From assembly GCF_023278085.1 (NCBI RefSeq), contig NZ_CP066265.1:1394501-1458500 (forward strand): a stretch of DNA of 64,000 nucleotides, written 5' to 3'. This document shows positions 46,436 to 56,456 of the stretch, piece after piece; positions within the stretch are counted from its first letter, which is position 1, and every line of letters starts with the position of its first letter. The notes below the pieces were generated by a model. The model made no database searches. It saw nothing but the letters and a program-made list of their open reading frames with translations, and was not told the DNA's origin. The position numbers and the translations under genes are program-made. The stretch comes from Pseudomonas syringae. GTDB lineage: Bacteria; Pseudomonadota; Gammaproteobacteria; Pseudomonadales; Pseudomonadaceae.

Positions 46436-48245
46436 GCATGTGCCTGAGGCGTCGTCGGCCAGTCGCATCGATTCACTGAGCTGGGCCGAAATCCGTCGCC
46501 TCGCACTGCGCCACAGAAAATCCCTGTGGCTTGCCAATGGTGTGGCGGTTCTGGCCACGCTGTGTAGCGTTCCTATCCCGTTGCTGCTGCCGTTGCTGGT
46601 CGACGAGGTTCTGCTGGGACGCGGCGACGCGGCGTTGAAAGTCATGGATCATCTGCTGCCCGACAGCCTGCAAAAAGCCGTGGGTTACATCGGCCTGATG
46701 CTGCTGCTGACCTTGCTGCTGCGCGCCGGGGCGCTGGTGTTCAATGTGTTGCAGGCCCGTTTGTTCGCGGGCCTGGCCAAGGACATTGTCTATCGTATCC
46801 GCCTGCGCCTGATCGAACGGCTCAAACGTATCTCCTTGCGTGAATATGAAAGCCTGGGCAGCGGGACGGTGACGACGCACCTGGTCACTGATCTCGACAC
46901 GCTGGACAAGTTTGTCGGCGAAACCCTCAGCCGCCTGCTGGTCGCCACACTCACTCTGGCGGGTACGGCTGGCATTCTGATGTGGATGCACTGGAAGCTG
47001 GCGCTGCTGATCATGCTGTTCAACCCGCTGGTGATTCTGCTCACCGTGAAGCTGGGCAAGCGGGTCAAGCACCTCAAAAAGCTGGAGAACGACAGCACCT
47101 CGCGTTTCACCCAGGCACTGAGTGAAACACTGGATGCCATTCAGGAAGTGCGGGCAGGCAACCGTCAGGGCTTTTTCCTCGGTCGCCTGGGGTTGCGTGC
47201 TCAGGAAGTACGCGATTACGCAATCAATTCACAGTGGAAAAGCGATGCGTCCGGACGCGCCAGCGGGCTGCTGTTTCAGTTCGGCATCGATATCTTTCGC
47301 GCGGCGGCGATGCTTACCGTGCTGTTCTCGGACCTGTCCATCGGCCAGATGCTGGCGGTGTTCAGTTACCTGTGGTTCATGATGACCCCGGTTGAGCAGT
47401 TGCTGAACCTGCAGTACGCCTATTACGCGGCGGGAGGGGCGCTGACGCGTATCAACGAGCTGCTGGCCCGGGCCGATGAGCCGGAGTATGCGGGCGGTAC
47501 TGACCCGTTCGAAGGGCAGGCGACGGTGGGTATTGAAGTGCGCGGTCTGAGCTTCGGCTACGGCGAAGACCTGGTGCTTGACCAGCTGCACCTGAACATC
47601 GCACCGGGCGAAAAGGTCGCGATCGTCGGCGCCAGCGGTGGCGGCAAAAGCACGCTGGTGCAATTGCTGCTGGGGCTGTACACCGCCCGCACCGGGGTCA
47701 TTCGCTTTGGCGGGGTCAGTCAGCAGGATATCGGCCTTGAAACCGTGCGGGAGAACGTTGCGGTGGTGCTGCAGCATCCGGCGTTATTCAACGATACCGT
47801 GCGTGCCAACCTGACCATGGGCCGTGACTGCACTGACGAGGCATGTTGGCGAGCGCTCGACGTCGCGCAACTGGAATCAACCATTCGCGAAATGCCCAAG
47901 GGCCTGGACAGCGTGTTGGGGCGTTCCGGTGTGCGCCTCTCGGGCGGTCAGCGCCAGCGCCTGGCGATCGCACGCATGGTGTTGGCCGATCCGAAGGTGG
48001 TGATTCTCGATGAGGCGACCTCGGCGCTGGACGCAGCGACCGAATACAACCTGCATCAGGCGCTGGCGAGGTTTTTGCGCAGCCGCACGACGCTGATCAT
48101 TGCCCATCGTCTGTCCGCCGTTAAGCAGGCTGACCGCGTGCTGGTCTTCGACGGCGGGCGGATCGTCGAAGACGGTGACCATCAACAGCTGATTGCCGAT
48201 GGAGGTCTGTACGCAAAACTGTATGGGCATTTGCAACAAATCTGA
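46428..48245 (+). CDS. ABC-type exporter (fused membrane and ATPase domains)
   Basis: A 605-residue half-transporter: six membrane helices (about 35-310) followed by one ATPase domain (about 355-600) with Walker A GASGGGKSTLVQLLLG, signature LSGGQRQRLAIARM, Walker B VVILDEATSALDAA and switch histidine IIAHRLSAVKQAD. Members export lipids, peptides or drugs; no substrate is evident. GTG 46428 overlaps the DsbA-like stop and is preferred to GTG 46419. I remember the same gene just before rbdA in P. aeruginosa (PA0860). Confidence 0.9.
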   Translation: MSEHVPEASSASRIDSLSWAEIRRLALRHRKSLWLANGVAVLATLCSVPIPLLLPLLVDEVLLGRGDAALKVMDHLLPDSLQKAVGYIGLMLLLTLLLRAGALVFNVLQARLFAGLAKDIVYRIRLRLIERLKRISLREYESLGSGTVTTHLVTDLDTLDKFVGETLSRLLVATLTLAGTAGILMWMHWKLALLIMLFNPLVILLTVKLGKRVKHLKKLENDSTSRFTQALSETLDAIQEVRAGNRQGFFLGRLGLRAQEVRDYAINSQWKSDASGRASGLLFQFGIDIFRAAAMLTVLFSDLSIGQMLAVFSYLWFMMTPVEQLLNLQYAYYAAGGALTRINELLARADEPEYAGGTDPFEGQATVGIEVRGLSFGYGEDLVLDQLHLNIAPGEKVAIVGASGGGKSTLVQLLLGLYTARTGVIRFGGVSQQDIGLETVRENVAVVLQHPALFNDTVRANLTMGRDCTDEACWRALDVAQLESTIREMPKGLDSVLGRSGVRLSGGQRQRLAIARMVLADPKVVILDEATSALDAATEYNLHQALARFLRSRTTLIIAHRLSAVKQADRVLVFDGGRIVEDGDHQQLIADGGLYAKLYGHLQQI

Positions 48246-48366
48246 TGCTTGAAGCCTTTAGAGTCGTGCGCTCGCCCTCAATTCCGGGAGAATCAACTGC
48301 CATCATTGCCGAATTTAGCCTAGTCTCTGGGCTAGACGTTTATCCAGGCATGTTGACTTGAAACCC

Positions 48367-50823
48367 ATGAAGCAAACATGGACCTTCTCCAAGCCCCGTC
48401 TATTGGGCATCGTATGGCCTTTCATTGCAGTCGCCCTGTTTCAGGCGTTACTGGGATGTGTCAGCCTTTACACGATGTCAGCCGTGCGCAGTTACGTCGT
48501 GGGAGAAAGTCTTTGGTCCAAGGGCCAGAAAGACGCCATTCATTACCTCAGCCTGTACGCCAACTGGCACGATGAGCGTGATTATCTGAAGTATCAGCGC
48601 GCATTTGCCGTACCGCAGGGTGGCCACGCCCTGCGTGAGGCACTGGACCGGCCAACGCCATCACTGGCCGATGCGCGGGAGGGGATCCTTCAGGGTGGCA
48701 ATCACCCGGATGACGTGAATGGCATTATCTGGATGTACCTGAATTTTCACGAGTTCAGCTTCATGAAACGGGCTATCTACTTCTGGGCAGTGGGCGATGG
48801 CTACCTCCTGCAGCTCGATGACCTGGCCCGGCAGATTCACGCCCGTGTCAGTCAAGGCAATGTCAGCCCTGCCGAGATCGCCAACTGGCGCGCGGAGATC
48901 AACGACATCAACGAAAGTGTGACGCCTGCCGCCCGCGCCTTCAGTGATGCGCTGGGCGAGGGCTCGCGATTTATTCTGAAATTGCTGGTGGCGGTCAATC
49001 TGATCACCGCCGTGCTGCTGATTCTGCTGGCGTTGCTGCGGGTGCGTCGACTCATTGCCCAGCGAAGATTGTTTGCCGACGCTCTGGTGCTGGAAAAGGA
49101 ACGGGCACAGATCACGCTTGAGTCAATTGGCGACGGTGTAATCAGCACCGATATGACCGGTGTCATCGTGTACATGAATCCGGCGGCAGAGGGGCTTACC
49201 AATTGGCAAAGCGCCCAGGCGTGCGGGTTGCCGCTGGCTGCATTGTTCAACTTGCTGGACGAGAACGATCAGCGGGACAGTGCGACGCTGATCGACCAGA
49301 TACTGTCCGGCAAACTCAAGGGGGGCAGTGCCAACAGCAAGCTGATCCAGCGACTCGATGGCAGCACAGTTTCGGTCGCGCTGGTCGGAACGCCGATCTA
49401 CGCGGATGGCCTGGTCAGTGGCGCAGTACTGGTGTTGCATGACATGACGCAGGAGCATCAGTACATTGCTGACCTTTCCTGGCAGGCTGCACATGACCCG
49501 CTGACCGGCCTGGTCAGCCGCAGTGAGTTCGAAAACCGGCTGCAACGCGTCCTCGATGATATCGGCACAGGCAGCCATTGCCTGATGTTTCTCGACCTCG
49601 ATCAGTTCAAGCTGGTCAACGATACCGGTGGTCATGCGGCAGGCGACGAACTGCTGCGCAAGCTGTGCAAGGCGCTCCCGCAAGGGTTGCGTGAGGGTGA
49701 TACGTTGGCACGTCTGGGCGGTGATGAGTTTGGCGTGCTGCTGGTCGATTGCCCTCCGGCCACTGCTCACGAAATCGCCGAAGTTCTGCGCCAGATTGTG
49801 CAAAGTCTGCAGTTTATGTGGAAAGGTCGGCCATTCACGACTACTGTCAGTATCGGTCTGGTCCACCTGGATGAAGATTCCGCCACGCTGGAAGCCTCGT
49901 TGTCGGCTGCCGACATGGCCTGCTACATGGCCAAGGAGAAGGGCCGCAACCGTGTCCAGATCTACAGTGTCGACGATCTGACGCTGTCGGTGCGCTTTGG
50001 CGAGATGGCCTGGATACAGCGTTTACGCGTGGCGATCGATGAAAATCGCTTCTGTCTTTACGCGCAGGAAATTGCATCGATCAAGGAATCCGGCGACGGA
50101 GTCCGGCATATCGAAATCCTCCTGCGACTGCGTGACGAGTCGGGGAGAATGGTCGCTCCGGACAGTTTTATTCCGGCGGCGGAGCGTTACGGCCTGATGA
50201 GCACGCTGGATCGCTGGGTGGTGCGCAATGTGTTCAAGATCATCGCCGAATGCATGAGTGATGACCGGCACCGGACACCGCAGGCGCTGTGCGCCATCAA
50301 CCTGTCCGGTTCAAGTATCGGCGACGATACCTTTCTCGAATACCTGAAACTGCAATTCGTTACATATGGCGTTGCGCCTGACATGATCTGCTTTGAAATC
50401 ACTGAGACCAGTGCCATTGCCGACCTGGGAAGTGCCATCCGCTTCATCAACGAGTTGAAAGCACTGGGCTGTCTGTTTTCTTTGGATGATTTCTGCTCCG
50501 GCATGTCTTCTTTTGCGTACCTGAAGCATCTTCCAGTGGACTTTTTGAAAATTGATGGCAGTTTCGTAAAGGATATGCTCGACAACCCGATCAATCGGGC
50601 CATGGTTGAAGTCATCAATAACATCGGCCACGTCATGGGCAAGCTCACGATTGCCGAATTTGTTGAAACGCCGCAGATCGAATCTGCATTGCAGGAAATG
50701 GGCGTGGATTTTGCACAAGGCTATCTGATCGGACGCCCCGAGCTGTTTACGTGTGAAAGTCTGTACATTGAGCCCGTACGCCCTGACCCCTTGATATTCG
50801 GCGCGCCAGGAACGCTACGTTAA
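48367..50823 (+). CDS. rbdA: RbdA-like dual GGDEF-EAL c-di-GMP enzyme
   Basis: An 818-residue inner-membrane regulator. TM1 about 11-33, periplasmic domain about 40-200, TM2 about 203-224, PAS about 245-360, GGDEF about 370-535 with intact GGDEF (451-455) and upstream inhibition motif REGD (442-445), and EAL about 545-805 with E583, INLSG, EITET, DDFCSG, LKIDGSFV, AEFVET and QGYLIGRP all kept. It probably degrades c-di-GMP, with the cyclase domain tuning activity, and promotes biofilm dispersal as in P. aeruginosa RbdA (PA0861); size and context match. ATG 48367 chosen over an in-frame TTG at 48358. Confidence 0.9.
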   Translation: MKQTWTFSKPRLLGIVWPFIAVALFQALLGCVSLYTMSAVRSYVVGESLWSKGQKDAIHYLSLYANWHDERDYLKYQRAFAVPQGGHALREALDRPTPSLADAREGILQGGNHPDDVNGIIWMYLNFHEFSFMKRAIYFWAVGDGYLLQLDDLARQIHARVSQGNVSPAEIANWRAEINDINESVTPAARAFSDALGEGSRFILKLLVAVNLITAVLLILLALLRVRRLIAQRRLFADALVLEKERAQITLESIGDGVISTDMTGVIVYMNPAAEGLTNWQSAQACGLPLAALFNLLDENDQRDSATLIDQILSGKLKGGSANSKLIQRLDGSTVSVALVGTPIYADGLVSGAVLVLHDMTQEHQYIADLSWQAAHDPLTGLVSRSEFENRLQRVLDDIGTGSHCLMFLDLDQFKLVNDTGGHAAGDELLRKLCKALPQGLREGDTLARLGGDEFGVLLVDCPPATAHEIAEVLRQIVQSLQFMWKGRPFTTTVSIGLVHLDEDSATLEASLSAADMACYMAKEKGRNRVQIYSVDDLTLSVRFGEMAWIQRLRVAIDENRFCLYAQEIASIKESGDGVRHIEILLRLRDESGRMVAPDSFIPAAERYGLMSTLDRWVVRNVFKIIAECMSDDRHRTPQALCAINLSGSSIGDDTFLEYLKLQFVTYGVAPDMICFEITETSAIADLGSAIRFINELKALGCLFSLDDFCSGMSSFAYLKHLPVDFLKIDGSFVKDMLDNPINRAMVEVINNIGHVMGKLTIAEFVETPQIESALQEMGVDFAQGYLIGRPELFTCESLYIEPVRPDPLIFGAPGTLR

Positions 50824-50855
50824 ATCAGTCGCAACCTTTTATAAGGAGCTACACA

Positions 50856-51641
50856 GTGATCGACACTTTCGAGAGAACCGGTCCGCTCATGGAAGCCAGT
50901 AGTTATCCGGCCTGGGCGCAGCAACTGATCAAGGATTGCAGCGCTGCCAAGGCGCGCGTGGTCGAGCACGAGCTGTATCAGCAGATGCGTGACGCAACGC
51001 TCAGTCCTGCGATCATGCGCCAGTATCTGATTGGTGGATGGCCAGTGGTCGAGCAGTTTGCGGTGTACATGGCCAAGAATCTCACCAAGACCCGCTTTGG
51101 TCGTCACCCCGGTGAAGACATGGCGCGGCGTTGGCTGATGCGTAATATTCGCGTCGAACTCAATCATGCCGACTACTGGGTAAACTGGTGCGCAGCCCAT
51201 GGTGTAACCCTTGAAGATCTGCACGATCAGCGGGTGGCTCCCGAACTGCACGCCCTGAGCCACTGGTGCTGGCAGACCAGCTCTTCGGATTCGCTGGCGG
51301 TTGCCATGGCAGCCACCAACTACGCGATTGAAGGCGCAACTGGCGAGTGGTCGGCGGTGGTGTGTTCAACGGGCGTCTACGCGGAGGCGTTTCCCGAGGA
51401 GACCCGCAAGAAAGCCATGAAATGGCTCAAGATGCATGCCCAATACGATGATGCGCACCCTTGGGAAGCGCTGGAAATCATCTGCACACTGGTGGGCAAC
51501 AAGCCAAGTACACAGTTGCAGGCCGAACTGCGTCAGGCGACCACCAAGAGCTATGACTACATGTATCTGTTTCTGGAGCGCTGCATGCAGCTGGAAAAGG
51601 CCAGGTCCCCACGCGGGCGTGTTGCCGCGCTGGAAGTATAA
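50856..51641 (+). CDS. TenA/heme-oxygenase-fold protein
   Basis: A 261-residue helical protein of the TenA/PqqC-like superfamily. GTG 50856 follows AAGGAG by seven bases. Seen: LYQQMRDATLSPAIMRQYLIGGWPVVEQFAVYMAKNL near the N-terminus, NHADYWVNWC and AATNYAIEGATGEWSAVV in the core. TenA proteins hydrolyse thiamine degradation products, but this longer form is unassigned. It is only 33 bases behind rbdA and co-directional, so probably the same transcript. An equivalent gene follows rbdA in P. aeruginosa as I recall (PA0862). Confidence 0.82.
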   Translation: MIDTFERTGPLMEASSYPAWAQQLIKDCSAAKARVVEHELYQQMRDATLSPAIMRQYLIGGWPVVEQFAVYMAKNLTKTRFGRHPGEDMARRWLMRNIRVELNHADYWVNWCAAHGVTLEDLHDQRVAPELHALSHWCWQTSSSDSLAVAMAATNYAIEGATGEWSAVVCSTGVYAEAFPEETRKKAMKWLKMHAQYDDAHPWEALEIICTLVGNKPSTQLQAELRQATTKSYDYMYLFLERCMQLEKARSPRGRVAALEV

Positions 51642-51666
51642 GGGCAGGCAAGACAGAGGGGTGTTG

Positions 51667-52593
51667 CTAGCTGGCCATGGCGAGACGATTGCGACCCTGA
51701 CGCTTGGCGACGTACAGCGCATTGTCGGCACGCCGTAACAGGCTGTCGGCGGCTTCCGTCGGCAGCAGTGTCGAGCAGCCAAGGCTGACCGTCATGTTCA
51801 GGGCCGGATCGAGCTCGCGAAACTCAAGGCTGCGAACAGCCCGGCGCAGGCGTTCGCCCACCATCTGCGCCGCGGCGGCGCTGGTGTTCGACAGAATGAC
51901 CACAAACTCTTCCCCGCCATAGCGGAATACCCGGTCGATATTGCGTAGCTGCGCTTTCAGGCTGTGCGCGACCGTTTTCAATACATCATCGCCCGTGTAA
52001 TGACCGTAATCGTCGTTCACGCGCTTGAAATGATCGATATCCAGCATCAGTAACGACAACGGCTGCTTGTGACGGCGCGATATTTCGATTTCCCGGGCCA
52101 GGCTCTGATCCATCGCAATACGATTGCCCGCATTGGTCAGCGGATCGCGAAGTGCGCTCTGAGTGGCAATGCGGTACAAAAGCGCGTTGAGCAGCGGGTA
52201 CAGCAGGCAGACCAGCAGTGATTCCAGATCACTCAACTGGCGGCTTTCAAAAGGCTGTGCGCTTTGAAATTCCACTTCGCCAATGCACTCGCCTTCGTGA
52301 CGCAGGCGGAAATTGGCCCTGTGGGACGAGTTTTCGCCCAAGCGCAGGTGCAAGTCGCTTTCAACGTGACGATAGACCAGGCCGCTCAGGGGCAAAAGCC
52401 GCTGCACGCCCTGAAAGAACAGCGTGAGTATGCGCTCTGCTTCCAGGCTGGTCTGCAATTGACGCCCAAGCTGGTGGACCAGCTCGGGGAGTGACGGGGG
52501 TGGCAGTACGGCATTGGGCCGATTTCGAAAGCCGAGTCGCTGCAATTCAGCCGTATCGAAATCGATCGCATGGGTCTGGTCAGGACAACTCAT
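51667..52593 (-). CDS. Diguanylate cyclase with N-terminal GAF-like domain
   Basis: A 308-residue soluble cyclase making c-di-GMP. Residues 35-140 look GAF-like; a short helix leads into a GGDEF domain (about 145-308). The active site reads GGEEF (226-230), an accepted active variant, with the inhibition motif RNID (217-220) five residues before it. LLMLDIDHFKRVNDDYGH carries the metal and substrate residues. ATG 52591-52593 has GGAG upstream. From position I associate it with P. aeruginosa PA3177, but that is from memory. Confidence 0.9.
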   Translation of the reverse strand: MSCPDQTHAIDFDTAELQRLGFRNRPNAVLPPPSLPELVHQLGRQLQTSLEAERILTLFFQGVQRLLPLSGLVYRHVESDLHLRLGENSSHRANFRLRHEGECIGEVEFQSAQPFESRQLSDLESLLVCLLYPLLNALLYRIATQSALRDPLTNAGNRIAMDQSLAREIEISRRHKQPLSLLMLDIDHFKRVNDDYGHYTGDDVLKTVAHSLKAQLRNIDRVFRYGGEEFVVILSNTSAAAAQMVGERLRRAVRSLEFRELDPALNMTVSLGCSTLLPTEAADSLLRRADNALYVAKRQGRNRLAMAS

Positions 52594-52779
52594 CTCATCG
52601 CTCCTCAGCACATATCGCTGTGCTTGGCTGGGTTAGAGCGACACTCCGGCCGTTCGGTTCAGTTATGCGGGGATATTAAAAATCAATGGCTTGGCAAACT
52701 CTGACTGTCTGACAGCGCCAGTTTTCTGACCCGGTTCGATCTGCGATCGAGCACGGCTGCCATGCGTGTTGCATTCAGG

Positions 52780-53520
52780 CTACTGAGCGTTCAGCGCCTG
52801 CCCGTTGATGCCTTTGCTGTCCGGCCCCATCAGGTACAGGTAAACCGGCATGATCTCGTCGGGTGTCGGATTGTTCAGCGGGTTCTCGTCCGGGTAGGCC
52901 AATGCGCGCATGTCAGTGCGGGTCGCGCCGGGGTTGATGCTGTTGGCACGAACCGTGGTGACGCCGTGCAGTTCGTCCGCCAGGGTCTGCATCAGGCCTT
53001 CAGTGGCGAACTTCGATACGCCATAGGCGCCCCATTGCGCGCGTCCCTTGCGGCCGACACTGCTGGAAGTGAAGGCTATCGAGGCATCGGCCGAGCGTTT
53101 GAGCAAGGGCAGCAGTGCCTGGGTCAGCATGAACGTGGCATTGACGTTGATATGCATGACCTGCATGAAGTCGTCGCCGGGGTATTGCTCCAGCGGGGTG
53201 CGCGGGCCAATGATTGACGCGTTGTGCAGCAGGCCGTCGAGGCGGCCGAATTCGTTTTCGATCATCATCGCCAGATCGCGATACCGGGTCGGCCCGGCGC
53301 TTTCCAGATCGAACGTAATGACCATTGGCTGTGGCTGGCCGGCGGCTTTGATCTGCTCGCCGACCTGGGCAAGATTGGCTTCAGTCTTGCCCAGCAGCAA
53401 GACGGTTGCACCAAGGGCTGCGTAGTGCCGGGCAGCGGCGGCACCGATGCCACGACCGGCTCCGGTCACCAGAATGATCCGGTCTTGCAGGAGTCCGGGG
53501 CGGGCGGAATAGTCAAACAT
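52780..53520 (-). CDS. Short-chain dehydrogenase (YciK-like)
   Basis: A 246-residue SDR: NAD(P)-binding ILVTGAGRGIGAAAARHYA (about 17-35), LLHNASI, the active-site serine in IAFTSSSVGRKG and the YGVSK tyrosine/lysine pair, and NPGATRTDM near the end. YciK of E. coli is of this type; substrate unknown. It starts at ATG 53518-53520, 27 bases after the mupP stop, and probably belongs to the ubiG-mupP-SDR operon. Confidence 0.92.
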   Translation of the reverse strand: MFDYSARPGLLQDRIILVTGAGRGIGAAAARHYAALGATVLLLGKTEANLAQVGEQIKAAGQPQPMVITFDLESAGPTRYRDLAMMIENEFGRLDGLLHNASIIGPRTPLEQYPGDDFMQVMHINVNATFMLTQALLPLLKRSADASIAFTSSSVGRKGRAQWGAYGVSKFATEGLMQTLADELHGVTTVRANSINPGATRTDMRALAYPDENPLNNPTPDEIMPVYLYLMGPDSKGINGQALNAQ

Positions 53521-53547
53521 GTAAGGCCTCACGTGTTGGTGTGCTGT

Positions 53548-54219
53548 TCAGCAACTGCACAGCGCGTTGTCCAGCACCTTGCGCAGTTCCAGCGGATGAT
53601 CGACGACGACGTCGGCACCCCAGTGATCCGGGTTGTCCTCGGGGTGGATGTAGCCGTAGCGCACCGCAGCGGTTCGGGTGCCTGCATCTCGCCCGGATTC
53701 GATGTCGCGCAGGTCATCGCCCACGAACAGGACGCTGGCCGGGTCCAGGTCGAGCATCTTGCAGGCCAGAATCATCGGTTCAGGGTGCGGTTTGCTGTGC
53801 GTGACGTGATCCGGGCAGATCAACACGGCCGAACGCTCGGACAGGTTTAGCCGCTCCATGATCGGCTGGGCGAAACGCACCGGCTTGTTGGTCACGACGC
53901 CCCAGATCAGCCCGGCCTTTTCGATGTCGGCCAGCAGCTCGGGCATGCCGTCGAACAGCGTGCTGTGAACGGCGCAATCGCGCTGGTAGCGCTCCAGAAA
54001 CTCCAGGCGCAACGCCTCGAACGCTGGCGCATCGGGAGACATCGCAAAGGTCGCGGCGACCATGGCCTTGGCGCCCCCCGATACCTCGTCGCGAATCAGT
54101 TTGTCCGGTACTGCCGGAAGGCCGCGGTCAGCCAGCATCGCCTGCGCAATGGCGATGAAGTCCGGCGCGGTATCGAGCAACGTGCCGTCCATGTCGAATA
54201 AGACAGCTCTCAAGCGCAT
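53548..54219 (-). CDS. mupP: N-acetylmuramic acid 6-phosphate phosphatase (HAD family)
   Basis: A 223-residue HAD phosphatase, long annotated as phosphoglycolate phosphatase Gph. In Pseudomonas the gene at this place (PA3172 by remembered order) is MupP, which removes phosphate from MurNAc-6P in peptidoglycan recycling. Seen: nucleophile [14 protein letters not shown] (D9 and D11), [14 protein letters not shown] with the lysine, and [18 protein letters not shown]. Three bases separate it from ubiG, so it is co-transcribed. Confidence 0.9.
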   Translation of the reverse strand: MRLRAVLFDMDGTLLDTAPDFIAIAQAMLADRGLPAVPDKLIRDEVSGGAKAMVAATFAMSPDAPAFEALRLEFLERYQRDCAVHSTLFDGMPELLADIEKAGLIWGVVTNKPVRFAQPIMERLNLSERSAVLICPDHVTHSKPHPEPMILACKMLDLDPASVLFVGDDLRDIESGRDAGTRTAAVRYGYIHPEDNPDHWGADVVVDHPLELRKVLDNALCSC

Positions 54220-54222
54220 GGC

Positions 54223-54921
54223 TTATGCCTCCCGCAGAGTCTGGATCATGTAGTTGACGCTAACGTCGGAAGCCAGTTTGTAATGCTTGGTCAGCGGGTT
54301 GTAGGTCAGGCCGATGATGTCTTTGACCTCAAGGCCCGCATCGCGGCTCCAGGCGCCCAGTTCCGACGGACGGATGAATTTCTTGAAGTCATGGGTGCCA
54401 CGGGGCAGCAGACCCAGAATGTATTCCGCGCCGATCACGGCAAACAGATAAGCCTTGGGGTTGCGGTTGATGGTCGAGAAGAACACCTGACCGCCCGGCT
54501 TGACCATGCGGTAGCAGGCGCGGATCACCGAGGACGGGTCAGGCACGTGCTCAAGCATTTCCAGGCACGTCACCACATCGAACTGCTCGGGCATTTCTTC
54601 GGCCATGTCCTCGGCGGTGATCTGCCGGTACTCGACGCTGACGCCTGACTCCAGCTGGTGCAGTTGCGCGACGGCCAGTGGGGCCTCGCCCATGTCGATA
54701 CCGGTCACGGTCGCGCCGCGCAGCGCCATTGCTTCGCTGAGAATGCCGCCGCCGCAGCCGACGTCCAGAACCTTTTTGCCCGCCAGATTGACGCGCTCGT
54801 CGATCCAGTTGACGCGCAGCGGGTTGATGTCATGCAGCGGCTTGAATTCGCTTTCACGGTCCCACCAGCGGTGGGCCAGGGCCTCGAATTTGGCGATTTC
54901 TGCGCGGTCGACGTTGCTCAT
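54223..54921 (-). CDS. ubiG: Ubiquinone biosynthesis O-methyltransferase
   Basis: A 232-residue UbiG methyltransferase that performs both O-methylations of ubiquinone synthesis with SAM. Seen: N-terminal [33 protein letters not shown], motif [32 protein letters not shown] post-I, and [20 protein letters not shown] membrane-facing loop. ATG 54919-54921 is set by family length. It heads ubiG-mupP-SDR. Confidence 0.95.
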   Translation of the reverse strand: MSNVDRAEIAKFEALAHRWWDRESEFKPLHDINPLRVNWIDERVNLAGKKVLDVGCGGGILSEAMALRGATVTGIDMGEAPLAVAQLHQLESGVSVEYRQITAEDMAEEMPEQFDVVTCLEMLEHVPDPSSVIRACYRMVKPGGQVFFSTINRNPKAYLFAVIGAEYILGLLPRGTHDFKKFIRPSELGAWSRDAGLEVKDIIGLTYNPLTKHYKLASDVSVNYMIQTLREA

Positions 54922-55004
54922 GGGTATCCCTCTTGAACTCAAAATTCGTTTTCACCAGTCAGGCTATAGATAAGCCTGACCGTCATGTGTTCGATCCGGC
55001 TGTG

Positions 55005-56336
55005 TTATTCGGACTTGCCGGCAATGCGCCTGCCCCAGGCAATGGCCGTCTCGCACAGCGCCTGCTCGTCCATTCGGGTCAGGCGGCCGCCGTCGAGCAG
55101 CTGTTTTCCCGCTACCCAGACGTGGCTCACGCAATCGCGGCCGGTGGCATAGATAAGCTGGGATACCGGATCATAGACCGGTTGCTGGGCCAGCCTCGAC
55201 AGGTCGAAAGCGACCATGTCCGCAGCCTTGCCGAGTTCCAGCGAGCCGGTTTCGTCCTGCAGGCCCAGCGCACGCGCGCCGTTCAGGGTGGCCATGCGCA
55301 AGGCCCGGTGGGCATCCAGCGCAGTGGCCGAACCGGCGACGGCCTTGGCGAGCAGGGCCGCAGTGCGGGTTTCGCCAAGCAGATCCAGATCGTTGTTGCT
55401 GGCTGCGCCGTCGGTGCCCACTGCAACGTTCACACCGGCCTGCCATAGTCGCTCCACCGGACAGAAACCACTGGCCAGCTTGAGGTTGGACTCGGGGCAA
55501 TGGATCACGCTGGAGTTGCTTTCCACCAACAGTTCCAGATCGTCGTCGCTGATCTGCGTCATGTGTACGGCCTGGAAACGCGGACCGAGCATGCCCAGGC
55601 GGTGCAGGCGGGCGAGAGGGCGCTCCTGGCGCTGCTCGACTGCCTGCTCGACTTCGAACGCGGTCTCGTGCACGTGCATCTGGATCATGGCGTCGAGTTC
55701 GTCGGCAATGACCCGGACCTTTTCCAGATTTTCGTCACCGACGGTATAAGGCGCATGCGGGCCAAAGGCAATCTTGATACGCGGGTGATGGGCGAGGTCG
55801 TTGAACAGCTCTATGCCGTTGTGCAGGGCTTCGTCGGTGGTGCGGGCCCCCGGAATCGGGAAGTCCAGCACCGGCACGGTGATTTGCGCGCGCATGCCGC
55901 TGGCGTGAACCCGTTCGGCAGCCACTTTGGGGTAGAAATACATGTCCGAGAAACAGGTGATACCGCCCTTGAGCTGTTCGGCAATGGCCAGATCGGTGCC
56001 GTCCCGCACGAAATCTTCATCGACCCATTTGCTCTCGGCGGGCCAGATATGGTCTTGCAGCCAGGTCATCAGTGGCAGGTCGTCGGCCAGGCCGCGAAAC
56101 AGGGTCATCGCCGCATGGCCGTGGGCGTTGATCAGGCCGGGGCTGAGCAGCATTCCGGGCAGCTCCCGGACCTGTGCGGCGTTCTGCCGCAAGGCCTCGG
56201 CCCGCGGACCGATATACACGATACAACCGTCGCGAACGCCGATGCCGTGGTCCTTGAGCACCACGCCTGCGGGCTCGACCGGCACCAGCCAGGAGGGCAG
56301 GAGCAAAAGGTCGAGCGGTGGCGTGGCGTTCGGCAT
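55005..56336 (-). CDS. mtaD: TRZ/ATZ-family amidohydrolase (5'-methylthioadenosine/S-adenosylhomocysteine deaminase)
   Basis: A 443-residue amidohydrolase. In pseudomonads the enzyme here deaminates methylthioadenosine to methylthioinosine (P. aeruginosa PA3170), feeding mtnP/mtnA salvage. Metal site: [17 protein letters not shown] (H-x-H), [13 protein letters not shown], the histidine in FQAVHMTQ and the aspartate in [15 protein letters not shown]. It is divergent from mtnA, which catalyses a later step in the same salvage route, so shared control across the 120-base gap is plausible. Confidence 0.9.
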   Translation of the reverse strand: MPNATPPLDLLLLPSWLVPVEPAGVVLKDHGIGVRDGCIVYIGPRAEALRQNAAQVRELPGMLLSPGLINAHGHAAMTLFRGLADDLPLMTWLQDHIWPAESKWVDEDFVRDGTDLAIAEQLKGGITCFSDMYFYPKVAAERVHASGMRAQITVPVLDFPIPGARTTDEALHNGIELFNDLAHHPRIKIAFGPHAPYTVGDENLEKVRVIADELDAMIQMHVHETAFEVEQAVEQRQERPLARLHRLGMLGPRFQAVHMTQISDDDLELLVESNSSVIHCPESNLKLASGFCPVERLWQAGVNVAVGTDGAASNNDLDLLGETRTAALLAKAVAGSATALDAHRALRMATLNGARALGLQDETGSLELGKAADMVAFDLSRLAQQPVYDPVSQLIYATGRDCVSHVWVAGKQLLDGGRLTRMDEQALCETAIAWGRRIAGKSE

Positions 56337-56456
56337 GAGAAGGTTTCCAGAGCTTATTACGTTGATGGCGAAGTATACCCGAGCGTCTTCGCAGACGGCT
56401 CGCTATAATCAGCCGCTTTTGATGCTGAGTTTCGGATGTTCAAGATGGAGTTGGCG

